DNA of 64,000 nucleotides. It comes from Streptomyces sp. AC555_RSS877 (GTDB taxonomy: Bacteria; Actinomycetota; Actinomycetes; Streptomycetales; Streptomycetaceae). Location of the stretch: NCBI RefSeq assembly GCF_019049245.1, contig NZ_JAGMUK010000082.1:51703-115702 (forward strand), given 5' to 3'. Positions 15,351 to 23,648 of the stretch are shown here, piece after piece; position 1 is the first letter of the stretch, and each line of letters opens with the position of its first letter. A model generated the notes under the pieces. The model made no database searches. It was not told where the DNA came from and was given only the letters and a program-made list of their open reading frames with translations. Made by a program: the position numbers and the translations under genes.

Positions 15351-16105
15351 ACGACCCCAAGCCCACCCTGCCGCACCCCCTGCCCGGCGCCGTCGGCCTG
15401 TCCCACCTGAGCGCGTACGACTGGGAGGCCGCCGACGGTGTGTGCGGCGGCAGCCCGCATCTGCACCTGGTGTGCACGGAGGCGTACGTCGTGACCGGCG
15501 GGCGCGGCGCGGTACAGACGCTGAGCCCCGACGGCTACCGGGACATCCCGCTGGAGGCGGGCTCGGTCGCCTGGTTCACCCCGGGCACCGTGCACCGCAT
15601 GGTGCAGGGCGGTGATCTGCGCATCACCGTGCTGATGCAGAACAGCGGGCTGCCGGAGGCCGGGGACGCCGTCTTCACCTTCCCGCCCGAGATCCTGGCC
15701 GACCCCGACGCGTACGTGGCGGCGGCCACGCTTCCGCCCGGCACCGGACCGGAGACGGCCGCGGCGGCGCGCCGCCGCAGGGACCTCGCCGTCGAGGGCT
15801 ACCTCGGTCTGCGCGAGGCTCTCGTCACCGGCAACAGCGGCCCGTACCGGGAGTTCCAGCGCACCGCCGCCCACCTGGTGCGCGCCAAGGTGCCGGCCTG
15901 GCGCGAGCTGTGGCGGGCCGGGGCGTTGGCCACCGCCGAACGCACCGGCGCCCAGCTGGACGCGCTGGCGGACGGCGAGCCGGCGTATCTCGGCGAGGCG
16001 ACCGCGTACGAGGCCGCGCCCACCCGGCTCGGCGGCTTCGGGATGTGCGGCCGGCGGGACGAGTACGCGCTGCCGGGGACGACCCTGCCCCACCAGGGCG
16101 GGTAA
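15344..16105 (+). CDS. Cupin domain protein
   Basis: About 253 residues with one clear cupin barrel. It reads GSPHLHLVCTEAYVVTGGRGAVQTL, a metal-site-like H-x-H with a glutamate, and then PLEAGSVAWFTPGTVHRMVQGGDLRITVLM with the second-motif histidine. The C-terminal half is helical (RRRRDLAVEGYLGLREALV). Quercetinase-like and sugar-binding cupins share this plan, and such proteins often act in sugar operons as isomerases, epimerases or sensors. GGAG at 15332 is eight bases before the GTG at 15344. GTG 15347, overlapping the upstream stop, is equally plausible. Confidence 0.78.
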   Translation: MVNDPKPTLPHPLPGAVGLSHLSAYDWEAADGVCGGSPHLHLVCTEAYVVTGGRGAVQTLSPDGYRDIPLEAGSVAWFTPGTVHRMVQGGDLRITVLMQNSGLPEAGDAVFTFPPEILADPDAYVAAATLPPGTGPETAAAARRRRDLAVEGYLGLREALVTGNSGPYREFQRTAAHLVRAKVPAWRELWRAGALATAERTGAQLDALADGEPAYLGEATAYEAAPTRLGGFGMCGRRDEYALPGTTLPHQGG

Positions 16106-16190
16106 CAGGGGGGCCTGCACACCGGGGGAACAGGGGGCGTTCACCGGGGGTCGTCAAGAAGGACCCGAGGGAAAGAGAGGTGACCTCGGC

Positions 16191-17474
16191 ATGCCCGGAC
16201 ACAGGACAAAGGGGTTCTGCGCGTCGGCCGTCGCACTCGTGCTCTGCGCGGTGCCGGCCGGCTGCGGGGGATCCGAGGAGTCGGCCGGCGGTGGCAAGGC
16301 CGTGCTGCGCTACACGTGGTGGGGCAACCCCGACCGCGCGGAGCGCACCGAGCAGGCCGTCGCCCTGTTCGAGGAACGGCACCCGGACATCGAGGTGCAG
16401 ACGTCGTTCTCCGGCTACGACGCCTACAAACAGAAGCTCGCCGTCCAGGCCACGGGCGGCGACGCACCCGACGTGATGCAGCTCGACTACCGCCAGATCG
16501 ACCAGTACGCCTCCGGCGGTGTCCTGCTCGACCTGGCGAAGCGGAAGTCCGTCCTGCGCACGTCCGAGATCGACCAGGGCCTGCTCGCCACCGGCCGGGT
16601 GGACGGCACGCAGTACGCGATCCCACAGGGCCGCGGCACCGAGACCGTCGTCCACGACGTCAAGGCGTGGAAGGAATCGGGAGTACCGCTCCCACGCCGG
16701 GGATGGACCTGGGACGACTGGGCCGACGCCGTGCGCGCGCTGGCGAGGAAGACCGGCCGGCCGGGGGCCACCGACCCGGGCCAGAGCGAGGACGCCTTCG
16801 AGGTCTGGCTGCGCGGACAGGGCAAGGCCCTCTACACGAAGGCGGGCGGGCTCGGCTTCACCGCCGACGACCTGACCGAGTGGTGGACGTTCACCGACGA
16901 GCTCCGGCGTGAGGGCGCCGTCTCGCCCGCCGAGCAGACCACCCAGCTGGACGGAACCGTCGAGAACACCCCGCTCGGGCGCGGCAAGGCCGTCAGCGAC
17001 ATGAACTGGGACGCCCCGGCCAGCGGTTACCTCGCCCTCATCCCGGACGGGATCGCCCTCGCCCCGATGCCGTCCGGCGCGGACGGCACACCCGGCCAGT
17101 ACTTCAAGCCGTCGATGTTCCTCGGCGTCTCCGCCAACACCGGCCACGCCAAGGAGGCGGCCCAGCTCGTCGACTTCCTCCTCAACGACCGGGACGCGGC
17201 GAAGATCCTCGGCGCCACCCGGGGCATCCCTGTCAACGAGACCATCCGCGAGGAGACCGCTCCGCAGCTGAAGGACTTCGACAAGACGGTCGCCGACTTC
17301 CAGTCGTCCCTCGAAGGCACCCTCAAGGACCCCCCGCAGGCCCCGCCCTCCGGTGACAACGCCCTGCAGACCACCTTCCAGCGCGACTACGACCAGGTGT
17401 CCTACGAGCGCATGTCGCCCCGCGAGGCGGCCGAGAACTACGTCACCGAGGCGAAGGCGGAGCTGAGGTCATGA
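16191..17474 (+). CDS. Sugar ABC transporter substrate-binding lipoprotein
   Basis: A 427-residue family-1 solute-binding protein. The signal peptide ends in a lipobox (AVPAGC at about 20-25), giving a lipid-anchored mature protein. Typical stretches are LRYTWWGNPDRAERT, LFEERHPDIEVQTSFSGYDAYKQKLAVQ, GGDAPDVMQLDYRQI, GKAVSDMNWD, and the later FLGVSANTGHAKEAAQLVDFLLND. It delivers a sugar to the two downstream permeases. The stop overlaps the permease start (ATGA). There is no ATPase gene in the operon, which in Streptomyces usually means the shared MsiK-type ATPase energises the importer. Confidence 0.94.
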   Translation: MPGHRTKGFCASAVALVLCAVPAGCGGSEESAGGGKAVLRYTWWGNPDRAERTEQAVALFEERHPDIEVQTSFSGYDAYKQKLAVQATGGDAPDVMQLDYRQIDQYASGGVLLDLAKRKSVLRTSEIDQGLLATGRVDGTQYAIPQGRGTETVVHDVKAWKESGVPLPRRGWTWDDWADAVRALARKTGRPGATDPGQSEDAFEVWLRGQGKALYTKAGGLGFTADDLTEWWTFTDELRREGAVSPAEQTTQLDGTVENTPLGRGKAVSDMNWDAPASGYLALIPDGIALAPMPSGADGTPGQYFKPSMFLGVSANTGHAKEAAQLVDFLLNDRDAAKILGATRGIPVNETIREETAPQLKDFDKTVADFQSSLEGTLKDPPQAPPSGDNALQTTFQRDYDQVSYERMSPREAAENYVTEAKAELRS

Positions 17475-18415
17475 CCACCACCGACATCCCCGCGCCCACC
17501 GCACACCCGAAGCGGCACGCGACGGCACCCAAACGCCGCCCCAAGCGCGAACGCGAGGGCGCCGCCTGGGTGTTCCTGTCGCCCTGGGTGCTCGGCGCGA
17601 TCGCCCTGACGCTGCTGCCGATGGCCGTGTCGCTGTACCTGTCCTTCACCGACTACAACCTCTTCGACCCACCGCACTGGGTGGGGCCGCGCAACTACAC
17701 GCAGATGTTCACCGAGGACCCGCGGTACTGGCGCTCGGTCGTGACGACGCTGACGTACGTCGTCATCGCGGTGCCCCTCCAACTCGCGCTCGCACTCGTC
17801 GTCGCACTCGCCCTGAAGTCCATGAAGGCCGGCAAGGGCTTCTACCGCTCCGCCTTCTACGCCCCCTCGCTGCTCGGCGCCTCCATGTCCATCGCCCTCG
17901 TCTGGCGGGCGATCTTCAACGACGGCGGCACGGTGGACAACCTGCTCGGCACCGGCGGCTGGGTCAACGAACCCGGCTGGGCGCTGCTGTCGGTGGCCCT
18001 GCTGACGGTGTGGCAGTTCGGCGCGCCGATGGTCATCTTCCTCGCCGGCCTCCAGCAGATACCGGCCGAGCTGTACGAGGCCGCCGCCGTGGACGGGGCG
18101 GGCAGGTGGCGGCAGTTCCGGTCCGTCACCGTGCCGATGCTGTCCCCGGTCCTGTTCTTCAACCTGGTGCTGCAGACCATCCAGGCCTTCCAGGTGTTCA
18201 CCCCCGCCTTCGCGGTGAGCGCCGGCAAGGGCGGCCCCGCCGACTCCACCCTCGTCTACACGATGTACCTCTACGACCGCGGCTTCGTCGCCTCCCACAT
18301 GGGCTACGCCTCCGCCATGGCCTGGGTGCTGCTCCTCGTCATCGGCGTCGTCACGGCGGTGCTGTTCCGCACCTCGCGTTCCTGGGTCTTCTACGCGTCC
18401 GAGGGGGACCGATGA
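17471..18415 (+). CDS. Sugar ABC transporter permease (MalF-like)
   Basis: A 314-residue six-helix inner-membrane permease. A basic N-terminal tail (KRRPKREREG) precedes the first helix AWVFLSPWVLGAIALTLLP. The cytoplasmic EAA loop, which contacts the ATPase, is ELYEAAAVDGAGRWRQFRSVTVPML near 205-230. It forms the channel with the next gene product and overlaps both neighbours by ATGA. Membership of the carbohydrate uptake-1 family is clear, and the particular sugar is not. Confidence 0.95.
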   Translation: MTTTDIPAPTAHPKRHATAPKRRPKREREGAAWVFLSPWVLGAIALTLLPMAVSLYLSFTDYNLFDPPHWVGPRNYTQMFTEDPRYWRSVVTTLTYVVIAVPLQLALALVVALALKSMKAGKGFYRSAFYAPSLLGASMSIALVWRAIFNDGGTVDNLLGTGGWVNEPGWALLSVALLTVWQFGAPMVIFLAGLQQIPAELYEAAAVDGAGRWRQFRSVTVPMLSPVLFFNLVLQTIQAFQVFTPAFAVSAGKGGPADSTLVYTMYLYDRGFVASHMGYASAMAWVLLLVIGVVTAVLFRTSRSWVFYASEGDR

Positions 18416-19278
18416 CCGCCGCATCGACTGCCGCTGTCTGTAAGCCTGTTCGCTGGGGCCGCGTCGCCCTGCACCTCGGCTGCCTGGCCGCCCTGCTGGT
18501 CATGCTCTATCCGCTGGCCTGGCTGCTCGCCACCTCGCTCAAGCCCGCCGACGAGGTCATCGCCAGCCTCGACCTGCTGCCCGGTCACCTGGAGTGGTCC
18601 AACTACGAGACCGCCTTCGAGGGTGTCAACGACGTGTCGGTGTGGCGGCTGCTGTCCAACTCGCTGCTGATCGCGGGCGGCGCCGTCCTCGGCAACGTCA
18701 TCAGCTGCTCGCTCGCCGCCTACGCCTTCGCGCGGCTTCGATTCCGCTTCCGGGGCCCGCTGTTCGCCTTCATGATCGTGACGATCATGCTGCCGCACCA
18801 CGCGATCCTGATCCCGCAGTACATCATCTTCAACCAGCTCGGCCTGGTGAACACCTACTGGCCGCTGATCCTGCCCAAGTTCCTCGCCACCGAGGCCTTC
18901 TTCGTCTTCCTCATCGTGCAGTTCATGCGCGGTCTGCCGCGTGAGCTGGAGGAGGCGGCCCGCATCGACGGCTGCGGCCCCTTCCGCAGCTTCTTCCTGA
19001 TCGTGCTGCCGCTCACCCGGCCCGCGCTGATCACGACGGCGATCTTCACCTTCATCTGGACCTGGAACGACTTCTTCACCCAGCTCATCTACCTCTTCGA
19101 CCCGGACAAGTTCACGCTCACGCTCGCCCTGCGGTCCTTCGTGGACGCCTCCAGCCAGTCGTCGTTCGGCCCCATGTTCGCGATGTCGGTGATCGCTCTG
19201 CTGCCGATCGTGCTGTTCTTCCTCGCTTTCCAGCGCTTCCTGGTGGAGGGCATGGCCAGCTCCGGACTCAAGGGGTGA
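18412..19278 (+). CDS. Sugar ABC transporter permease (MalG-like)
   Basis: A 288-residue second permease subunit with six predicted helices, starting with ALHLGCLAALLVMLYPLAWLLATSLK. The EAA loop is ELEEAARIDGCGPFRSFFLIVLPL near 188-211, and the conserved TWNDFFTQLIYL follows. It overlaps the MalF-like gene by ATGA and is followed after six bases by a small membrane protein gene. Both permeases are intact. Confidence 0.95.
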   Translation: MTAASTAAVCKPVRWGRVALHLGCLAALLVMLYPLAWLLATSLKPADEVIASLDLLPGHLEWSNYETAFEGVNDVSVWRLLSNSLLIAGGAVLGNVISCSLAAYAFARLRFRFRGPLFAFMIVTIMLPHHAILIPQYIIFNQLGLVNTYWPLILPKFLATEAFFVFLIVQFMRGLPRELEEAARIDGCGPFRSFFLIVLPLTRPALITTAIFTFIWTWNDFFTQLIYLFDPDKFTLTLALRSFVDASSQSSFGPMFAMSVIALLPIVLFFLAFQRFLVEGMASSGLKG

Positions 19279-19284
19279 ACGGGC

Positions 19285-19884
19285 ATGAGTGAGATGCGGA
19301 CGCGTGAACCGGGCGAGATCTTCGGACCCCGGATGACCCTGTTCGCCGACGTACTGAGCGTCGGCCTCGCCACGGCGGTGGCCTGCCTGCCGTTGGTGAC
19401 CGCCCCGGCCGCCCTGTCGAGCGCGTGCGCGGTGCTGCGGGGCGCGGGCAAGGGGCAACCCGCCACGGCCGGTCGGTACTTCGCGGTTCTACGGCGAAGG
19501 CTGCGGGCCGGCGACCTGGCGGCGGGGGCCGTCGCCCTGGCGGGCGCGCTGCTGTTCGCCGCGGACCTCGCGCTGGCCGGGGCGGGACTGCCGGGAGCGC
19601 CGCTGTTCGCGACGCTGGCCGCGGCGATCGGCGCGTGCGCCCTGGTGGTGGGCCTCAGGGCGTGTGCGCGCCCCGAGTCGCTCACCGACTGGCCGGGCGC
19701 CCTGCGCGAGGCCGCGCGCAACGCCGTGGGGGATCCGGGCGGTTCCGCCCTGGTGCTGCTCGCGGTGGCGACGGCCGTCCTGTGCGCGTGGATGCTGCTG
19801 CCGCTCGGTTTCCTGACGCCGGGGCCGCTGGCCTTGGCGCTCACCACCGTCGATGTCCGATGGGGTGTCACATCCGAAAGTTAA
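19285..19884 (+). CDS. YesL/DUF624-like integral membrane protein
   Basis: A 199-residue membrane protein with about five hydrophobic segments, for example VLSVGLATAVACLPLVTAPAALSS near residue 30 and LVLLAVATAVLCAWMLLPLGFL near the end. The pattern GxRMTLFADVLSVGLAT and ATAGRYFAVLRRRLRAGD matches the YesL (DUF624) proteins that are encoded beside sugar ABC permeases in many Gram-positive genomes. It starts six bases after the MalG-like stop, so it should be in the same transcript. A role as an accessory to the importer is inferred only from context. Confidence 0.72.
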   Translation: MSEMRTREPGEIFGPRMTLFADVLSVGLATAVACLPLVTAPAALSSACAVLRGAGKGQPATAGRYFAVLRRRLRAGDLAAGAVALAGALLFAADLALAGAGLPGAPLFATLAAAIGACALVVGLRACARPESLTDWPGALREAARNAVGDPGGSALVLLAVATAVLCAWMLLPLGFLTPGPLALALTTVDVRWGVTSES

Positions 19885-19989
19885 TGGCCCATTAGGGGAC
19901 TTGCGGTGTGAAGGGCCACTTGAGGTGTCAACCATCTTGTCATGAACCTGCGACCCGATGGGCGGGTCGCAGTCTCATGGAGGTGTGGG

Positions 19990-20440
19990 ATGCACCGCAG
20001 ACTCGCCACCGCAACGGCCGCCTTACTCTGGCCCTGATCACCGTCGTCGGCACCGCCGCAGCAGCCGACGCGGCTCCCGCCGACAAGCCCCAGGTCCTCG
20101 CGAACTGGACCCAGACCAGCGCGTCCAGCTACAACTCCTGGGCCGTCGCCCGTGCCGACCGGTCCGCGTGGAGTGCGTACGCGTTCGACTGGACCACGGA
20201 CTACTGCTCCTCCTCGCCGGACACCCCCTTCGGCTTCCCCTCCCGGATGTCCTGCGCCCGGCACGACGTCGGCTACCGCAACTACAAGGCCGCCGGCGCC
20301 TTCAGTGCCCACAAGACCCGGCTCGACAGCGCCTTCCACGGGGACCTCGAGCGAGTGTGCGCGAAGTGCACGGCGGCACCAGGACCGCCTGCAACAGCAC
20401 GGCATGGACGTACTGCCAGGCCGTGAAGGCCTTCGGCTGA
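19990..20440 (+). pseudogene. Secreted prokaryotic phospholipase A2, interrupted by two frameshifts
   Basis: The body reads like the S. violaceoruber phospholipase A2: APADKPQVLANWTQTSASS, then the calcium-site region FDWTTDYC, then the catalytic CARHDVGYRNYKAAGAF with the His-Asp pair, and the tail TACNSTAWTYCQAVKAFG. The pieces lie in three frames. The signal peptide MHRRLATATAALL starts at the ATG at 19990, six bases after GGAGG. The mature part is one frame back, and the last 20 or so residues are one further back, with the break near 20365. Each break fits a one-base deletion. This is either real decay or two sequence errors, so expression of active enzyme is doubtful from this sequence. 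Confidence 0.85.
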
Positions 20441-20444
20441 GAGG

Positions 20445-20478
20445 CCCGTCCGGCCGGGGGCGCCCCCGACCGGACGGG
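20445..20478 (+). terminator. Strong hairpin after the phospholipase gene
   Basis: CCCGTCCGG at 20445-20453 pairs with CCGGACGGG at 20470-20478. Inside is a self-complementary GGGGGCGCCCCC, so a very stable structure starts four bases after the stop codon. It fits an intrinsic terminator without a U-tract. Confidence 0.65.
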
Positions 20479-20587
20479 GCGGCCTCCGGGGAGCACCGGC
20501 ACCCTGCCGGCCGAGGTGCCGGTTCCGGTGCCGGCGGGCGTTTCCCTTGATACCCCGACCCGTATCACGAAGGTGTGCTCCTAAGGC

Positions 20588-20615
20588 TTGACCGGATACC
20601 CCCTAGGGGTATGGT
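20588..20615 (+). promoter_or_regulatory. Promoter with a CsoR-like copper operator
   Basis: TTGACC at 20588-20593 and TATGGT at 20610-20615 form a promoter with a 16-base spacer. Overlapping the spacer and the -10 box is ATACCCCCTAGGGGTAT (20596-20612), a perfect ATACCCC/GGGGTAT inverted repeat with a three-base centre. This is the form of operator bound by the copper-sensing repressor CsoR in actinobacteria. The downstream gene would be induced by Cu(I). Confidence 0.72.
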
Positions 20616-20669
20616 GGACGTATCGAGGCCTCGCTCGTAGCCCGGGGCCGTGTCTCCCAGGAGCCGACC

Positions 20670-21656
20670 ATGCACGCCGGACTGAAGATCACCACGTTCG
20701 CGGCCGCGCTCGCCGCGACCTTCGGTACCGCCTACGGAGTGGGAAAGGGTCTCGGCCCCGTCGTCGAGGACAGTGCGCCCCCGCGTCACGAGAGCCACAG
20801 TGAGGCGTCACCGTCACCGGAGGGAGGGGAGGGGCACGGCGGGCACGAGGCGGAACCGGCCGGGGGACTGCAGATCTCCGAGAAGGGCTACACCCTCGAC
20901 CTCGAGACCACCCGGGTCACCGCCGGACGCCCGTCCGACCTGCGCTTCGTCGTACGGGACGACAGCGGCCGGGCCGTCACCGCCTACCAGCGCGAACACG
21001 ACAAGGAACTCCACCTCATCGTGGCCTCACGCGACCTGGTCACCTACCGCCACCTGCACCCGGCCCGCGCAGCCGACGGCACCTGGAGCGTCCCCGTCGT
21101 CCTGCCCCGCGCGGGCGGCTACCGGGTCTTCGCCGACTTCACCCCTGCGAGGAAGAACGCCGAGAACCTCACCCTCGGCGCGGATCTGGCGGCCTCGGGC
21201 CCCTACGCGCCGAAGGACCTTCCGGCGCCGAACACCACGGCCGAGGCCGACGGCTACGAGGTGGCGCTGAACGGCACCCTGCGCCCGGGCACGGCAGGGA
21301 ACCTGACCCTGAACGTCTCCCGGAACGGCAAGCCGGTCACCGACCTCCAGCCCTACCTCGGCGCGTACGGCCATCTGGTCGCCCTGCGCTCCGGCGACCT
21401 CGCCTACCTCCACGTCCACCCGAACGGCGAACCCGGCGACGGCACGACCCAGCCCGGCCCGGACATCTCGTTCGCGGCCACCGCGCCGAGCAGCGGCACC
21501 TACCGGCTCTTCCTCGACTTCAAGCACGGCGGCACGGTCCACACCGCGGCGTTCACGGTCCGGGCGGGGACGGCGGGCGTGGCCGCGGACGACGAGCCGA
21601 CGGACGTACCCGAGTCCCCGGCCGGCCACGAGTCCTCGGACGACCACGGGCACTGA
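20670..21656 (+). CDS. Exported His-rich protein, probably copper-regulated
   Basis: A 328-residue protein with an N-terminal signal or anchor (GLKITTFAAALAATFGTAYG) followed by a His/Glu-rich linker (HESHSEASPS, GGEGHGGHE) and a His-rich end (ESSDDHGH). Two beta-sandwich-like halves repeat the same plan: ELHLIVASRDLVTYRHLHPARAADGTW with LPRAGGYRVFADFTPA, then GHLVALRSGDLAYLHVHPNGEPGDG with SGTYRLFLDFKHGG. The repeated HLHP/HVHP motifs look metal-binding. AGGAG is six bases before the ATG. The CsoR-like operator upstream supports a role in copper binding or resistance outside the membrane. This is inference from motif and promoter. Confidence 0.75.
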   Translation: MHAGLKITTFAAALAATFGTAYGVGKGLGPVVEDSAPPRHESHSEASPSPEGGEGHGGHEAEPAGGLQISEKGYTLDLETTRVTAGRPSDLRFVVRDDSGRAVTAYQREHDKELHLIVASRDLVTYRHLHPARAADGTWSVPVVLPRAGGYRVFADFTPARKNAENLTLGADLAASGPYAPKDLPAPNTTAEADGYEVALNGTLRPGTAGNLTLNVSRNGKPVTDLQPYLGAYGHLVALRSGDLAYLHVHPNGEPGDGTTQPGPDISFAATAPSSGTYRLFLDFKHGGTVHTAAFTVRAGTAGVAADDEPTDVPESPAGHESSDDHGH

Positions 21657-21681
21657 CCCCAAAGGTCGCGCCCGCGGCTCC

Positions 21682-23508
21682 TCAGCCCAGGGCGCGATCC
21701 AGGTTGAACGCCGCGCTGATCAGGGCGAGATGGGTGAACGCCTGCGGGAAGTTGCCCTGTTGCTCGCCGGTGTGGCTGATCTCCTCGGCGTACAGGCCCA
21801 GATGGTTGGCGTAGGTGAGCATCTTCTCGAAGGCCAGCCGCGCTTCGTCGATCCGTCCGGCGTGCACCATGGCCTCGACGTACCAGAACGAGCAGATGGA
21901 GAACGTGCCCTCGTCGCCGTGCAGTCCGTCGGGGCTCTCCAGCGGGTCGTAGCGGTAGACCAGCGAGTCGGAGACCAGGTCGTGGGTGAGCGCGTCCAGC
22001 GTGGACAGCCACTTGGGGTCGGTCGGCGCGATGAACTTCGTCAACGGCATCATCAGGACGGCCGCGTCGAGGACGTCGCCGTCCTCGGTCTGCACGAAGG
22101 CCTGGCGGGTCTCGGACCAGCCGCGCTTCATGATCCGCCGATAGATCGTGTCGCGGCACTCCCGCCAGCGGTTCAGATCGGCGGGCAGGCCGCGCCGGTT
22201 GGCCATGCGGATCGCCCGTTCGATCGCCACCCAGCACATCAGCCGCGAGTACAGGAAGTTCTTGCGGCCGCCGCGGGTCTCCCAGATGCCCTCGTCGGGC
22301 TGGTCCCAGTTCTCGCACACCCAGTCCACCAGCGCGGACACGTCGTCCCACTGGTCGCTGGAGATCGGCTGGGCCCACTTGTCGTAGAGGTAGATCGAGT
22401 CGATCAGCGCGCCGTAGATGTCGAGCTGCAGCTGCTCGGCGGCGCCGTTGCCGACCCGTACCGGCGCGGAGCCCTGGTGTCCCTCCAGGTGGGAGAGTTC
22501 ACGCTCGGGCAGGTCGGTGCGGCCGTCGATGCCGTACATGATCTGCAGGGGGCCGGACGGCTTGCCGTCGCCCGGACTGATGTGCCGGGTCACGAAGTTC
22601 ATGAACGCCTCGGCCTCGCCGGTGAAGCCCAGCCGCAGCAACGCGTACACGCAGAAGGCGGCGTCGCGTACCCACACGTACCGGTAGTCCCAGTTGCGCT
22701 CGCCGCCGAGCTTCTCGGGCAGGCTGGTCGTCGGGGCGGCCACGATCGCGCCGGTCGGCGCGTAGGTGAGCAGCTTCAGCGTGAGGGCCGAACGGTGCAC
22801 CATCTCCCGCCAGCGGCCGCGGTACTTGGACGCGGACAGCCACGTGCGCCAGTACGCCACCGTGGTGGTGAACTGCTCCTCGGCCTCCGTCCGCGCACAC
22901 CGGCGCGGCGCCACCTCGCCGCCCACCTGGTCCAGCGCGAACACCGCCGACTCGCCCTCGGTCAGCTTGAAGTCGGCGCGCGCGTCCAGCCCGTCGACCT
23001 CCAGCGGCACGGTCGCGGTCAGCCCCAGTGACAGCTTCGCGGACTCGAACACCGCGACGTCGCCGACCATGCGCACGGTGTGCGGCTCGGCGCCGTAGTC
23101 GAAGCGCGGCGCCACGCGGGTACGAAAGGGGATGGAGCCGCGCACGCACAGCACCCGGCGGATCAGCCGATGGCGTTCGGTCTCCACCGAGTCGCCGTCG
23201 ACCGGCATGAAGTCCTGTACCTCGCCGACGCCGTCCTCGGTGAAGAACCGGGTGATCAAAACGTTGGTGTCGGGGAAGTAGAACTGCTTGGTGCGGGCCG
23301 GCACGCTCGCCGCCAGCTCGAAGCGGCCGCCCTTGTCCGCGTCCAGGATCGAGGCGAAGACGCTCGGGGCGTCGAAGGAGGGGCAGCAGTACCAGTCGAT
23401 CGTGCCGTCGGTCCCCACCAGGGCCACGCTGCGCAGGTCGCCGATCAGACCGTGCTCGGCGATCGGCAGATAGCGAGGGGCCCCGGACACATGCTGTGTT
23501 GCAACCAT
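21682..23508 (-). CDS. Glycoside hydrolase family 15 protein (trehalase/glucoamylase-like)
   Basis: A 608-residue intracellular GH15 enzyme. It starts with the domain typical of the actinobacterial trehalase-like group (YLPIAEHGLIGDLRSVALVGTDGTIDWYCCPSFDAPSVFA). The catalytic alpha-barrel includes LGGERNWDYRYVWVRDAAFCVYALL, the general-acid region PDEGIWETRGG and the general-base region GDEGTFSICSFWYVEAMV. No signal peptide is present. Mycobacterial and Streptomyces members are trehalases needing phosphate and magnesium, so trehalose is the likeliest substrate. GGGAGG lies five bases before the ATG. It is convergent with the copper-regulated gene. Confidence 0.9.
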   Translation of the reverse strand: MVATQHVSGAPRYLPIAEHGLIGDLRSVALVGTDGTIDWYCCPSFDAPSVFASILDADKGGRFELAASVPARTKQFYFPDTNVLITRFFTEDGVGEVQDFMPVDGDSVETERHRLIRRVLCVRGSIPFRTRVAPRFDYGAEPHTVRMVGDVAVFESAKLSLGLTATVPLEVDGLDARADFKLTEGESAVFALDQVGGEVAPRRCARTEAEEQFTTTVAYWRTWLSASKYRGRWREMVHRSALTLKLLTYAPTGAIVAAPTTSLPEKLGGERNWDYRYVWVRDAAFCVYALLRLGFTGEAEAFMNFVTRHISPGDGKPSGPLQIMYGIDGRTDLPERELSHLEGHQGSAPVRVGNGAAEQLQLDIYGALIDSIYLYDKWAQPISSDQWDDVSALVDWVCENWDQPDEGIWETRGGRKNFLYSRLMCWVAIERAIRMANRRGLPADLNRWRECRDTIYRRIMKRGWSETRQAFVQTEDGDVLDAAVLMMPLTKFIAPTDPKWLSTLDALTHDLVSDSLVYRYDPLESPDGLHGDEGTFSICSFWYVEAMVHAGRIDEARLAFEKMLTYANHLGLYAEEISHTGEQQGNFPQAFTHLALISAAFNLDRALG

Positions 23509-23589
23509 CGCAGCCTCCCCGGCCCGGCACGCATCTCAGCCTCAGCTTAGGGGGAGCGGCGCGCCCGGCGCCGGGAGACGGGGAGAGGA

Positions 23590-23637
23590 GATTTGCCTAC
23601 AGGTATTAGGTAGATGCACTATTGCTTCAGGCAAATC
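23590..23637. promoter_or_regulatory. Inverted repeat upstream of the TetR gene
   Basis: GATTTGCCT at 23590-23598 and AGGCAAATC at 23629-23637 are perfect 9-bp inverted arms 30 bases apart. The second arm ends 11 bases before the TetR start. Between them CTAC and GTAG flank AGGTATTAG. The stretch is unusually AT-rich for this genome. It is a probable regulatory site, perhaps for the TetR protein itself. Confidence 0.5.
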
Positions 23638-23648
23638 GAGGACAGGTT

